64,000 nucleotides of DNA from Solirubrobacter deserti. GTDB taxonomy: Bacteria > Actinomycetota > Thermoleophilia > Solirubrobacterales > Solirubrobacteraceae. A program made the translations under genes and the position numbers. The stretch is from contig NZ_QPKJ02000001.1 in the NCBI RefSeq assembly GCF_003344625.1, positions 1,302,001 through 1,366,000 of the forward strand. The letters are read 5' to 3'. Below the pieces are notes generated by a model. It was given only the letters and a program-made list of their open reading frames with translations, did no database searches and was not told the DNA's origin. Numbering within the stretch: position 1 is the first letter of the stretch; each line of letters begins with the position of its first letter. Of the stretch, positions 17,006-26,630 are shown in pieces.

Positions 17006-20000
17006 CGCTTCCCCTTCCTGAAGGTCACGGTGCGCGTCTGGCGGGACAGCAGCTTGCCGCTGCCCGTCGCGCGCACCTCGAGCTTGAGCCGGACCTTCAG
17101 CGGGGCCCGCTTGAGGCGCTTCACCGCGCCCGGCGTCAGCCGCATCTTGAGCCTGGCCGTCGTGCCCGCGGGGACGCGCAGCTTGACCGGCTTGACGAGC
17201 TTCGCGCGTCTCGGCGCCTTCGCCGCGGACGCGCCGCCCGCGACCTCGCTCAGGCTCATCGTGCAGTTGCTGATGTCGCCGCCGGGCGCGCACGGAATCG
17301 AGATGAAGCACTGGTTCGTCCGCGGGTCGACGTTGCAGCTCGGCGGGAGGCTGCCGCCGGGCGGCGCGGGATCGTCCTGGCCGTGCGACGGGCCGCCGCC
17401 ACCGGCCCCGCCGCCGCCACCGACGGCACCGCCGACGTGCGGCGGGGGCGGCGGGGGCGGCGGAGGCGGAGCCGCCTGGACGGTCAGGTTCACCGTCGCC
17501 GGCGAGGCATCGTTGTCTCCGTCGGAGGCCGCGTACGTGAACGTGTCGGCACCCGCGTAGCCGGCGGACGGCGTGTAGACGACGGTGTGGTCGTCCTCGA
17601 CCGCCCCGAGCGTGCCGTGCGCCGGCGGCGTGAGCACGCGGACGCTGAGCGGATCGCCGTTCGGGTCCCCGCACATGAGCTTGATCCGCAGGCGGCCGTC
17701 GTGCGGGACGGTCGCGGTCAGCTCGTCGCACTCGGGCGGCGTCGGGTCCTGCAGGTACGGCAGTGCGCGCCAGCTCGGCCGCTCGCGCCAGGCGACGCCG
17801 CTGGTGAGCTTGCGCTTGCCGCCCCCATCGGGCCGCATCGTCCACACGTGGAACGATCGCTCGACGGTCTCGCCGCGCTCGGACGTGTAGGCGATCCGGC
17901 GCCCGTCCGGGGACCACACGGGGTTCTCGTCGCTGTCGAAGAGCGGACAGTCGTCGTCGCACTCGGGGTCGCGGGTGAGGTTGCTCAGGCCCGTGCCGTC
18001 AGGCTCGACGGTGAAGATCTCCGCGTCGATGTAGTGCTGGTCGTCGCGCCGGTACTGGTCGAAACCGCTGAACGCGATCCGGTAGCCGTCCGGTGACCAC
18101 GCGGGCGAGGTCGCGATCGCCATGCCGCGCGTGATCGCGGCGCGGGCGCCGCCGTCCACGTCGATGACGTAGATGTCTCGGCCGTCCGCGAGCGCGCCCG
18201 TGAACGCGAGCCGCTCGCCGTCCGGCGACCAGGTGGGCTCCTTGGCGTCGACGTCCTGCGTGTTCGGGACGACCGTGCGCGTGTTGGCCTCGAGGTCGTG
18301 GATGACGATCCCGCAGCGCGCGAGCTCCTGGCACTCCGAGTACGCGACGCGACGGCCGTCATGCGCCCACGCGAGCCCGCTGCGCTGGTGCGCGGGCGGC
18401 AGCGGCAGCGTGCGCTCCTCGCTGCCGTCGGCGTTCGCGATCGTCACGCCGGCGACGCTGACGTGCCCGATGCGCGTCCCGTCGGGCGAGTGCGCGGCCC
18501 GCTGGACGAACGGCGACAGCGGCGGCGGGTCGACCGGCTGGCCGGACGGCTTGACCGCCCCCCACGAGCGCTGCGTGCCGATCAGCTGGTTGAACACGAG
18601 CTCGCCGTTGCGGCCCGCGCGGGCCGGGCAGGCCGGCGCAGCGCCGTCGCCGGCGCGCACCTCCATCCACGCCTCGCGCAGGCGCAGCTGGCCGAGCGCC
18701 TGCGCGCGCAGCGTGGCGACGGCCGCGCCCGCCTCCAGCTGGACCGCGCCGCGATAGCAGCCCGTGCCGGCCTCGTCGAGCAGCGTCACCGTGACCGGCG
18801 CGCGCCCCTCGCGCTTGACGGACACGTCGACGGTCGCGCCCGGGACGCGCCGGTCGTCGCGCTCGACGATCGCGAGCAGCGGTGTGGGTCCGCCACCGGG
18901 CGCGCGCCCGTACCGCAGGTCGAGCTCCCACCGGTCCTCTTCGAGCTGCGCGGCGACCTGCGCCTGCTCGGCGGCCTGCGCCGTCGACTGCAGCCGCACG
19001 AGCCAGCGCCCGCGATCCGGGTCGTCGGCGACGAGCGACCGCACCGGCGCCCGGCCCTCGCCCTGCCCGGCCACGATGCGCTGCACGACGGTCCCGTTCG
19101 GGGCCACCAGCTCGGCGGTGACCCGCGGCGAGGCGAGCACCTGCACGGCGATCCGCGAGCCGCCGTCGACCGTGAGCGGCGTGTCGACCGTCGCGCCCGG
19201 CGCGAGCGCCACCAGCTCCCGCGCGAGCAGGTCGTGGGTGCGCCCGAGCACGCGCGGGGCGTCCTCGCCCACGTCCGCGGCCGCGGCCCGAGCGCGCGGC
19301 GCCGCGGCGCCCTCGTCGTCCGCCGCCGCGCGCTTCTCGCCGGCGGGCGCGCCCGGGCCCTCGGGCAGGCCGGCCACGTGCGGGACGATGAATGAGCGCA
19401 GCACGAGGCCGGAGTCGATCATCTCGCCGTGGAGCACCGGGGCCTCGCGGACGTCCTCGAGCGTCCAGCGCTGGCTCGTCACGCCGGACACGCCGTCGCC
19501 CGGCTCGGCCGTGCCGCAGGTACCGGCGGCCGCCGAGCCCGAGAAGGCCGCGAACTGCACGCCGCGACGCTCGGTCACGCGCGTGTTGAACGCGGCAACC
19601 AGCTCGCGCCGGAGCTGGTAGACGGCGGGCACGTGCGCGAGCTCGGCGCACGGGGTGCCGAGGTTCGGCGTGCCGAGCATCAGCAGATGCTCGACCGGGG
19701 TCGCGAGGTCGGACAGGGTGTGCACGTATTGGCGCGCGATCAGGCCGCCGAGGCCGTGGGCGACGACGTCCACGCGCGCGGCGTCCTCGTCCATGCGCAC
19801 GGTGCGGACCGCTTCGGCCAGGACCGCCGCGTTGCGCTCGACGCCGGGCGTCTCGCGGTCCAGCGCGGTCCAGTTGCCCGTGTCCATGCCGCCCACCGGG
19901 ACGGCACGCCAGTCCGGGTGCACGCGCCGGACCTGTTCGGCCATCGCGTCCCACGCGCCCGCGGTCGCGAACTCGCCGTGCACGAGCACCAGCGGCTTCG

Positions 20001-23000
20001 GGCGGATCTTCAGCACCGCGCCGCGGCTGTTGTAGGTCGTGCGACCGCGGCTCGCGAGGAAGCGGATCACGTGGTCGGAGTCGGGACCGCCGGCGGCGTT
20101 CCAGGCCAGGCCCTCGGTGTCGTATTCGAGCGTGACCGTGCGCTCCTGTCCGGGCTCGAGCGAGACCGGGTCGACGGGCGCGGCGAAGAACGCGCCGACG
20201 TTCTCGTCATGGGCGTTCACGCGCGCGACGTGGTGGCGCGTGTCACGGTTGGCGACCTTCACCAGCGCGCGCACGCGGTTTCCGTCCACGGTTCCGTCGG
20301 CGCCGACCGGCGCCCACTCACCGCTGGCGACGTCGCGCTCCTGCAGGGTCACCTGCTCCACGCACACTCGGCACGGGCCGAGCGAGAGCTGGTACGCGCG
20401 GCGCACGCCGTCGACCAGGCCGGTACCGACGATCTCGTCGCGGTCGTTGATGCCCTCCGCGCTGACCAGCGACCAGCGCGTGCCGCGGACGTAGCGGTTG
20501 AGGTCCTCCATCGGGCGCCCGCGCCGCCAGCGGAAGGCGATCGTGCGCCCGAGCTGGTCTCCGGCGTGGCCGACGATCGTCCCCGCCTCGTTGATCGTCC
20601 GCGCGACGGACGGACCGCCGAGGTCGTCCATGCGCTCGAGCGTGCCCGCCGCGCTCCAGCGCGCGGCCTGGTGGCCGTGGAGCGCATGGTCGGACACCCA
20701 GCCCGCGATCTCCCCCGACTCGTTGATGCTGAGGGCCGCGCCGCTGGCCAGGCTCGGGAGCCGCGTCAGCGTCCCGCCGCTGAAGCGGATCGGCTGGCCG
20801 CAGCGGTCCGGCTCGGGCATGCCGACACAGCCGACCACGACGCCGCTGTCGCTGACGTCCGTCGCCGAGGCGTTCGTGCGCTCGCGCTCGGGCACGCCGG
20901 CCAGCACCTGGATGTCCTCCATCGGCGCGCCCAGCGGCTTGACGAACGCGCGCCAGCGGTCGCGGTCGAGCGCGGACTCGCCGACGACCGTGCCCCCGCT
21001 GTTCATGCCCTGCCCGAGCGCCCAGGTGCCGCCGAGCGTGCCCAGGTCGGTCGGGACGTCGCCGTTCCACAGCACCGCCCGCGTGTTGGCGGTGCTCGTG
21101 TCGTCGTCGGAGACGCCGACGGTCTGGCCGAGATCGTTCGCGTCCCACGCGATCGTGCGCGTCGCGCCGGGCAGGCCGGCCAGCGCCGCGGGCTGGCCGT
21201 CGCGGTAGCGCAGCGCGTGCGTCGTGCCCGTCCACGGGTCCTCCGGGCGGCCGATCTGACCCGTCATGCCGACGACGTCGCCGCGGGGCGTGATCGCGAC
21301 CGCCCGCCCCTGGTGGTCCTCCGGGGCGGCCGTGCCGAGGTCGAAGATCTCGACGCCGAGCCCGACCGCCACCGCCGCCCGGAACTCGTCCGTCTCGCCG
21401 TCCTGCGCGGTCACCTGCAACCGCACGGTGTGCGTGCCGCTCTCGTCGAACGCGTGCTTGACGGTCGGTGTCGTGCCCGTGTCCCGCTCGTAGGTGCCGT
21501 CGCCGTCGAGGTCCCAGCGGTAGCCGACGATCGCCGCCGAGCCCGCCTTGGAGCCGCGCGCGTCGAACGTGACCTCCTCGTCGACGTCGGGCGCGTCCGG
21601 CGTCGCGGCGAACACGGCCCGCGGCGGGTGCACCGGCGTCGCGAAGACCATGAACTCGGCGATCGAGAGGTCCTTCGCGGCCGGGTCGAGCGGGTCCGAG
21701 AGGGTCAGCCGCACGCGGCGCACGCCTTCGATCGCCCCGGACGTGGGCCGCTGGAGGAACTTGTGGCGGTGGCCCGCCGCGAGCTGGATCGTCCCGACGG
21801 AAGCCCAGGCGCGGCCCGCCTTGTCCGAGGTCTCGATGACCGCGGTCTGCGGCATCATCCCGTCCGCGGCGCGGCAGCGCGGCGTCGGGTTCAGGGCGAA
21901 GCCGCTCACGCGCACGTCGGCCGGGAGCTTGATCTCGATCGTGCGCGGGCCGCTGTTCTCCGTGCGCCAGCCGGACTTCGCGCTGCCGTCGAGCACGGCC
22001 TGCGCGCGGCAGGAGTGCGGCGGCGGCTCGTTCTCCTGCGGCTCGCTGACGAGCTCGGCGCCCATCCGCGCGTCCGCCCAGTTGCGCCGGGCGGTGAGGT
22101 CGGCCTGAGTCGCCGGCCCGCCGACGGCCAGGTTCGGGCGCTGTGCACGCTCGTAGCCGACCGCGTCCACGGTCAGCTTGCCGTAGGTCCCGACCGGCAC
22201 GTTGGCGATCGCGTACTCACCCTGCGCGTTGGTGCGGGCGGTCAGGTCCGGCGTCAGGCGCCGGCCGGCGCTGAAGCGGACCTGCGCGTTGGCGAGCGGC
22301 GCGCCGCTGTCGCGGTCGCGCACGACGCCGTGCACCACGGCGCGCTGCGCGGCCGTGTTCGGCTTGGTGTGGTCGGCCTTCGGGTCGGCGTCGTCGGCGT
22401 CCGTCGCGGCCGCGTACCAGCCCATCCCGCGCGCGGCGAACACCGTCCAGATGCGGTCCTTCTCCGCCCCGGCGAGGACGTTCTCGTCCACCAGCAGCAG
22501 CGCGTTGCGGAAGTCCAGGAACGTCGGCTCGGCCGGGACCTCGCGCAGCGCCTCGGTCACGAGCAGGCGGACCCGGTGCAGCCCGTCCTGCTGACCGTAC
22601 GCGGCGATCAGCGCGTCACGCAGGTCCCACAGCGTCTGGGCGATGATCTCGCCGTCGGCGTGCGGCTCGGGCCCGTCGGCGTCGATCATGCCGTAGTGGT
22701 CGTAGGTGAAGCCGCCCTCGTCCACGGGCGTGTCGATCCCCTGATGGCGGTAGACGAGGCTCTGCGGGTCGGCGAAGCGCGCGAAGCGCACGTCCCCGCT
22801 CGCGGGCCCGTCGGCGATCGCGTCCGTGTCGACGAGCCAGTCGAGCGCGTAGAAATCGGCCAGGCCCTCGTCGAGCGCGTCGGCCTGCAGCTGCGTGAGC
22901 GCCTCCCAGCCCTCGCCGTCGGTCACCAGCCGCCCGGCGAGCCCGTGCGCGAGCTCGTGCGCGATCGTCGCCGGCTCCTCCGCGGAGCTCACCGCCGGCA

Positions 23001-24177
23001 GCGGCGGGCGGTGGTTGAGGACCAGCGAGAGCCGCATCACGGGGCTCGTGCCCTCCGGGTAGACGACGATGCCGCTGTCGTTGATCGTCAGGCCGTCGGA
23101 ACCGGCGTTGACGAGCACCTTCACCGGGTCGTCGTCGCGGAACGCGTCGAAGCTGATCGGCGCGGCGCGGTAGTGGTCCTGGACGCGGCTGAGCGTGACG
23201 AACGCCTGCGTGGCGGCCTGGTAGCGGTTGATCCGGGTCGTGGCGGGCCGGGCCGGGTCCCACGAGCAGCCGACCGTCGGGCAGTCCTGGCCGGGGAACG
23301 CCATGCGCGTGTAGCTCCAGTTGCCGGGCGAGCTGGCGAGCGTGCGGTCCTCGGGGTCGTTCTCGCGGTCGCCGTCGAGGTCGAGCCAGACGTCGGCACG
23401 GCGGCCGAACAGCGTGGCGGCACCGGACGAGAGCCAGCCGTCGAGGCTGACCGGCTGCTGCTTGCCGCCGATGGGCGCGCCCGGCCAGTTCTCGAACGCG
23501 AGCGCGGTGGCGCGCTGGGCGCGGTTGACCCGGCGCAGCTCGGCGCCGGTGTGGGCGTCCACGAGCTGGTCGTAGAGCGCGTCGCCCTGCTCACGGATCA
23601 CGCGCCAGGCGAGCTTGACGTCGCCGGTGTGCGCGGTCAGCACGAGGTGGGCGCGGTCGCCGTTGGCGAACGTGGTGGCGCGCTTGCCGGCTGTCCCGGC
23701 GCGCTTGACCGTGGCCGTCGCCGGTCCCTTCGTCCGCTTCGCGGCGGCGGCACGGGCGGCGCTCGCCGTGATCGACGGCGTCGTGTCCGCGTCCGCGATA
23801 CCGGGCCGCACCTCGCCGCCGACGCTCACAATCCGGCCGTCGCGCGTGACCGTCGCCCGCAGGTCCCCGTCGATCAGCGTCACGCCGTCGCGCTGCTGGC
23901 GCCAGCGCAGGCGCGTGAGGCCGTTCGTCGTGGTCGACCGCTCCCGCTTGAGCGCCTTGACGTCCCGCGCGCGGAGCTTGCCCTGCGCGCGCACGTAGTC
24001 GAGGACGTGCTCGGCCCGGTCGCCGGGCGCGGGACCGGTCAGCGGCGCGCCGAGGTGCGCGACGGGCGCGGGACGGCTCGGGACGGGTGCGGGTTCACGC
24101 TCGGGGTCGGAGCCGGGAGCGAGCACGACGGCGAGGAGCAGGAGCGCGGCGAGCGCCGTGGCCGGGAGGGAGCGCAT
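17002..24177 (-). CDS. Giant secreted M36-type metalloprotease with many added domains
   Basis: This predicted 2391-residue exported protein starts with a signal peptide (ALAALLLLAVVLAPG). Approximate order: fungalysin/thermolysin propeptide (60-125); M36 catalytic domain with HELAH at 407-411 and third ligand Glu437, 26 residues on as in fungalysin; carboxypeptidase-regulatory-like domain (615-690); discoidin-like beta sandwich (700-850); PKD (855-940); HAF-type repeats (960-1270); CARDB-like region; alpha/beta hydrolase domain (1396-1610) whose nucleophile Ser is replaced by Gly1475 in VVAHGLGG; pre-peptidase-C-like domain; TolB-like propeller with repeated WSPDG (1860-2140); cadherin-like repeat; Pro-10 stretch and Gly-rich linker. 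It is last in a leftward run after the RING protein gene. Protease identity is well supported; the role of the other modules is unknown. Confidence 0.9.
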   Translation of the reverse strand: MRSLPATALAALLLLAVVLAPGSDPEREPAPVPSRPAPVAHLGAPLTGPAPGDRAEHVLDYVRAQGKLRARDVKALKRERSTTTNGLTRLRWRQQRDGVTLIDGDLRATVTRDGRIVSVGGEVRPGIADADTTPSITASAARAAAAKRTKGPATATVKRAGTAGKRATTFANGDRAHLVLTAHTGDVKLAWRVIREQGDALYDQLVDAHTGAELRRVNRAQRATALAFENWPGAPIGGKQQPVSLDGWLSSGAATLFGRRADVWLDLDGDRENDPEDRTLASSPGNWSYTRMAFPGQDCPTVGCSWDPARPATTRINRYQAATQAFVTLSRVQDHYRAAPISFDAFRDDDPVKVLVNAGSDGLTINDSGIVVYPEGTSPVMRLSLVLNHRPPLPAVSSAEEPATIAHELAHGLAGRLVTDGEGWEALTQLQADALDEGLADFYALDWLVDTDAIADGPASGDVRFARFADPQSLVYRHQGIDTPVDEGGFTYDHYGMIDADGPEPHADGEIIAQTLWDLRDALIAAYGQQDGLHRVRLLVTEALREVPAEPTFLDFRNALLLVDENVLAGAEKDRIWTVFAARGMGWYAAATDADDADPKADHTKPNTAAQRAVVHGVVRDRDSGAPLANAQVRFSAGRRLTPDLTARTNAQGEYAIANVPVGTYGKLTVDAVGYERAQRPNLAVGGPATQADLTARRNWADARMGAELVSEPQENEPPPHSCRAQAVLDGSAKSGWRTENSGPRTIEIKLPADVRVSGFALNPTPRCRAADGMMPQTAVIETSDKAGRAWASVGTIQLAAGHRHKFLQRPTSGAIEGVRRVRLTLSDPLDPAAKDLSIAEFMVFATPVHPPRAVFAATPDAPDVDEEVTFDARGSKAGSAAIVGYRWDLDGDGTYERDTGTTPTVKHAFDESGTHTVRLQVTAQDGETDEFRAAVAVGLGVEIFDLGTAAPEDHQGRAVAITPRGDVVGMTGQIGRPEDPWTGTTHALRYRDGQPAALAGLPGATRTIAWDANDLGQTVGVSDDDTSTANTRAVLWNGDVPTDLGTLGGTWALGQGMNSGGTVVGESALDRDRWRAFVKPLGAPMEDIQVLAGVPERERTNASATDVSDSGVVVGCVGMPEPDRCGQPIRFSGGTLTRLPSLASGAALSINESGEIAGWVSDHALHGHQAARWSAAGTLERMDDLGGPSVARTINEAGTIVGHAGDQLGRTIAFRWRRGRPMEDLNRYVRGTRWSLVSAEGINDRDEIVGTGLVDGVRRAYQLSLGPCRVCVEQVTLQERDVASGEWAPVGADGTVDGNRVRALVKVANRDTRHHVARVNAHDENVGAFFAAPVDPVSLEPGQERTVTLEYDTEGLAWNAAGGPDSDHVIRFLASRGRTTYNSRGAVLKIRPKPLVLVHGEFATAGAWDAMAEQVRRVHPDWRAVPVGGMDTGNWTALDRETPGVERNAAVLAEAVRTVRMDEDAARVDVVAHGLGGLIARQYVHTLSDLATPVEHLLMLGTPNLGTPCAELAHVPAVYQLRRELVAAFNTRVTERRGVQFAAFSGSAAAGTCGTAEPGDGVSGVTSQRWTLEDVREAPVLHGEMIDSGLVLRSFIVPHVAGLPEGPGAPAGEKRAAADDEGAAAPRARAAAADVGEDAPRVLGRTHDLLARELVALAPGATVDTPLTVDGGSRIAVQVLASPRVTAELVAPNGTVVQRIVAGQGEGRAPVRSLVADDPDRGRWLVRLQSTAQAAEQAQVAAQLEEDRWELDLRYGRAPGGGPTPLLAIVERDDRRVPGATVDVSVKREGRAPVTVTLLDEAGTGCYRGAVQLEAGAAVATLRAQALGQLRLREAWMEVRAGDGAAPACPARAGRNGELVFNQLIGTQRSWGAVKPSGQPVDPPPLSPFVQRAAHSPDGTRIGHVSVAGVTIANADGSEERTLPLPPAHQRSGLAWAHDGRRVAYSECQELARCGIVIHDLEANTRTVVPNTQDVDAKEPTWSPDGERLAFTGALADGRDIYVIDVDGGARAAITRGMAIATSPAWSPDGYRIAFSGFDQYRRDDQHYIDAEIFTVEPDGTGLSNLTRDPECDDDCPLFDSDENPVWSPDGRRIAYTSERGETVERSFHVWTMRPDGGGKRKLTSGVAWRERPSWRALPYLQDPTPPECDELTATVPHDGRLRIKLMCGDPNGDPLSVRVLTPPAHGTLGAVEDDHTVVYTPSAGYAGADTFTYAASDGDNDASPATVNLTVQAAPPPPPPPPPPHVGGAVGGGGGAGGGGPSHGQDDPAPPGGSLPPSCNVDPRTNQCFISIPCAPGGDISNCTMSLSEVAGGASAAKAPRRAKLVKPVKLRVPAGTTARLKMRLTPGAVKRLKRAPLKVRLKLEVRATGSGKLLSRQTRTVTFRKGKR

Positions 24178-24243
24178 GGTGCGCCGAGGCTCTCAGGACG
24201 CGCGCGTACGCACATCGGGGTAATCCCTAGTGCGTATCTTAAG

Positions 24244-26571
24244 TCAAAGCATTCGGGTCGTCTCGGGCGTCGGGTCGGGCCGTTCGGTGGTGGGCTCGCC
24301 CCGGATCTCGAGGCGCGCGATGAACGCGGGTGCCGGCTCGGCCGTGAAGGCCTCGAGCGTGCCGTCGCGGCGCCGGACGATCACGCGGCGCGCCCGTGCG
24401 GCGGCGTGCACGGCCTGCAGGTCCCACTGCGTGGGGCGCGCGCCGGAGCTGAAGTAGACCTGGAGATCCTGGCCGATGTGGGCGAGCGTCGCGCGGTAGC
24501 CGCCGACGCTGTGGAAGCGCATCGTCGGCGGCAGGTTCACGTCGGCCCACAGCAGCTCGCGGCGTTGCAGGTCGAGGATCGCCGGGACCGCGATCTTCGC
24601 GTTGCCCTGCAGGTCGAAGCGCTGCTCGACGGTCCGGGCGTCGAAGATCGCGCCCTGCTGCGTGCGGCCGCTCATGAAGCCGGCGAAGGCGTCGGTCATC
24701 GCGTCGAACGGGACGTTGTTGTAGGAGAAGACGATCGTGACCAGGTGCGCGACGCCGGCCGCCGTCAGCTGCGGCAGGTCGAGATCGACGAACTCGGAGG
24801 CGCCGAGCGGGGCCGGCGCGGACGTCAGGTCGCCCGAGTGGGTCGCGCCCTCGTGGCGCAGCGACGCGTAGTCGCACAGGCCGACCATCCGCCAGTTGGC
24901 GTCGTAGAGCGCGACGCTGAGGTCGAGGTCCACGCGCGTGTGCTCGGGCTCGGTCCAGTGCAGGAACAGCCGCAGGTTGTCGGTGGGCGGCAGCGGGAGG
25001 CGGCTGCCGCGCGCGACGGTCCGCAGCGCGCGGGCGCTGTGACGCTCACGGAACGGGAGCGTGAGGTCCTTGGCGGCCTCGTCGAGCAGCACGGTGTCCA
25101 GCGGCTCCGCGCGGGCGGCGCGGGCGATCAGCTCGCGCTGGATGGTCTCGACGACGGCGTCGATCGTGGCCTGGTCGAGCGGCGCGCGCGTGTCCTCGGT
25201 GGCGAACGCCTTCGTCACCTCGCCCCGCGGGAAGAACACGCGCGTGGGCAGCGGCCGCGCGCGGGTGCGGATCGACGCCATCGCGGTCAGCAGCAGCGGC
25301 GCGGGGACGCTCGGCGCGGCGGCGGCGAGCGCGGGGATCGCGTCCGCGCCGGCGCGCAGGAGGTGGTCGAGGCGGCGGACGAGCTCGCCCGGGCGGCGCT
25401 GCGCGAGCTCCAGCGCGAGCTCGGCGTCCTGCGCGGCGAGCGCCTCCTCGAGCTGGGTGGCGAACGTGCGCAGGCGAACGCGCTCACGCGTGACCGTGGC
25501 GGTGCTGCCCGCGGTGAAGTCGTCGTCCACGCGCGTGCGGCGGATCGCGGCGAACGCGAGCGCCACGTTCGGGTAGCGCGCCTGGAACTCGTACGGGTGC
25601 AGCTTCTCGCCGATCCGCTTCCAGTGGGTCGCGTGGCGGCGCATGTCCTCCGCGAGCTGGTCCTGTGGGATGGCCTCCAGGACGGTCAGGACGAAGCGCC
25701 GGACCGGGCGCGGGATGTTCGGCAGCGGCTTGGGCGCCGCGACGAGGTCCGCTTCGCCGCCGAGCGCGACGAACAGCACGCGCAGCACGTCGGTCGCGGT
25801 CTTCAGGTGCGGACGGGCGACGTCGAACTCCAGCCAGGTGCCGAAGATCAGCGCCATCGTCTCGCGCACAAGGATGTGGGCGGGGACGAGCTCGACGCCG
25901 CAGTGGCGCACGAGCGTCTTGAGGTCCTCGCGGTCCTGGCGGTTCAGCGGCGTGGTCCGCGCGAGCAGCTCCGTGTAGATGGACGTCGCCGTGGCGTCCA
26001 GGTCGCGGCCGATGTCGAGCAGGGTGAGCTCGCGCGGGTCCCACAGCGGCTCGCGCTGCGGCGCGGGTTGCACGAACGGGTTGTCCAGTGCGACCCGGCG
26101 GTGGCAGATCGGGCAGGCGCTGTAGTCGGTCGCGTCCCAGCAGTTCGCGCACACCAGGTGCCCGCACGGGTCCAGCACGTACACGTGGTCGACGGTCGTG
26201 CAGTTCAGGCAGGGCTGGTCCGGGCTCGCGAACACGTGCGTGAGCGTGCGCTCGAGGTAGAGCTGGAACGTGTCCTGCGGCGTCGAGTCCGGGAAGTTGC
26301 GAAACAGCGGCACGTGCGGGACGTGCGCGCCGCGTTCGGTGGCGAGCTGCTGGAGCAGATCGTCGCCGATGCCGGCGAGCTCGGCCGAAGGCGTGACGTT
26401 CAGCTGGGCGTAGAGCCCTTTGCTGAACACGTACCCGAGCTCGGCGGCCCGCGCCTCGATGCGCGCGAGCACCTCGTCCGTGCGTGCGTCGGGTCCGCCG
26501 CCGGGCTCGAGGAACACGAGCCGCTCGCGGCGGACCATCAGCAACAGGAGAGGGGTGGAGAGCGGGCGCAC
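24244..26571 (-). CDS. RING-finger protein with TerD-like C-terminus (MXAN_6230/SCO0854 type)
   Basis: With the GTG at 26571 this has 775 residues. A C3HC4 RING-like zinc finger is visible: Cys121, Cys124, Cys136, His138, Cys141, Cys144, Cys153, Cys156 (CLNC...CGHLVCANCW...CPIC). A long helical region follows, and a TerD-like beta sandwich near the C-terminus: RLFLHWTE, VDLDLSVALYDANWRMVGLCDY, VTIVFSYNNVPF. This pairing defines a family known from Myxococcus and Streptomyces, thought to belong to the tellurium-type stress/chemical-response network; RING fingers in eukaryotes are ubiquitin ligases, but that activity is not shown here. The start is uncertain: GTG at 26571 or 26613, or ATG at 26538. 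It lies 66 bp upstream of the giant protease gene. Confidence 0.88.
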   Translation of the reverse strand: MRPLSTPLLLLMVRRERLVFLEPGGGPDARTDEVLARIEARAAELGYVFSKGLYAQLNVTPSAELAGIGDDLLQQLATERGAHVPHVPLFRNFPDSTPQDTFQLYLERTLTHVFASPDQPCLNCTTVDHVYVLDPCGHLVCANCWDATDYSACPICHRRVALDNPFVQPAPQREPLWDPRELTLLDIGRDLDATATSIYTELLARTTPLNRQDREDLKTLVRHCGVELVPAHILVRETMALIFGTWLEFDVARPHLKTATDVLRVLFVALGGEADLVAAPKPLPNIPRPVRRFVLTVLEAIPQDQLAEDMRRHATHWKRIGEKLHPYEFQARYPNVALAFAAIRRTRVDDDFTAGSTATVTRERVRLRTFATQLEEALAAQDAELALELAQRRPGELVRRLDHLLRAGADAIPALAAAAPSVPAPLLLTAMASIRTRARPLPTRVFFPRGEVTKAFATEDTRAPLDQATIDAVVETIQRELIARAARAEPLDTVLLDEAAKDLTLPFRERHSARALRTVARGSRLPLPPTDNLRLFLHWTEPEHTRVDLDLSVALYDANWRMVGLCDYASLRHEGATHSGDLTSAPAPLGASEFVDLDLPQLTAAGVAHLVTIVFSYNNVPFDAMTDAFAGFMSGRTQQGAIFDARTVEQRFDLQGNAKIAVPAILDLQRRELLWADVNLPPTMRFHSVGGYRATLAHIGQDLQVYFSSGARPTQWDLQAVHAAARARRVIVRRRDGTLEAFTAEPAPAFIARLEIRGEPTTERPDPTPETTRML

Positions 26572-26630
26572 TACCGGTGGGATAGGTGAGAAGGAAGCAC
26601 GCCCCGGTGCCACCCCTCTGTCAACGAAGA

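Noticed and set aside
17430..17475. GC-rich tandem triplets as a possible regulatory repeat
   Set aside because: They encode the poly-proline linker of the giant protease in frame.
19429..26589. A plus-strand open frame of over 2300 codons across the giant protease and RING genes
   Set aside because: It spans two real minus-strand genes and their gap; composition is that of an antisense shadow.
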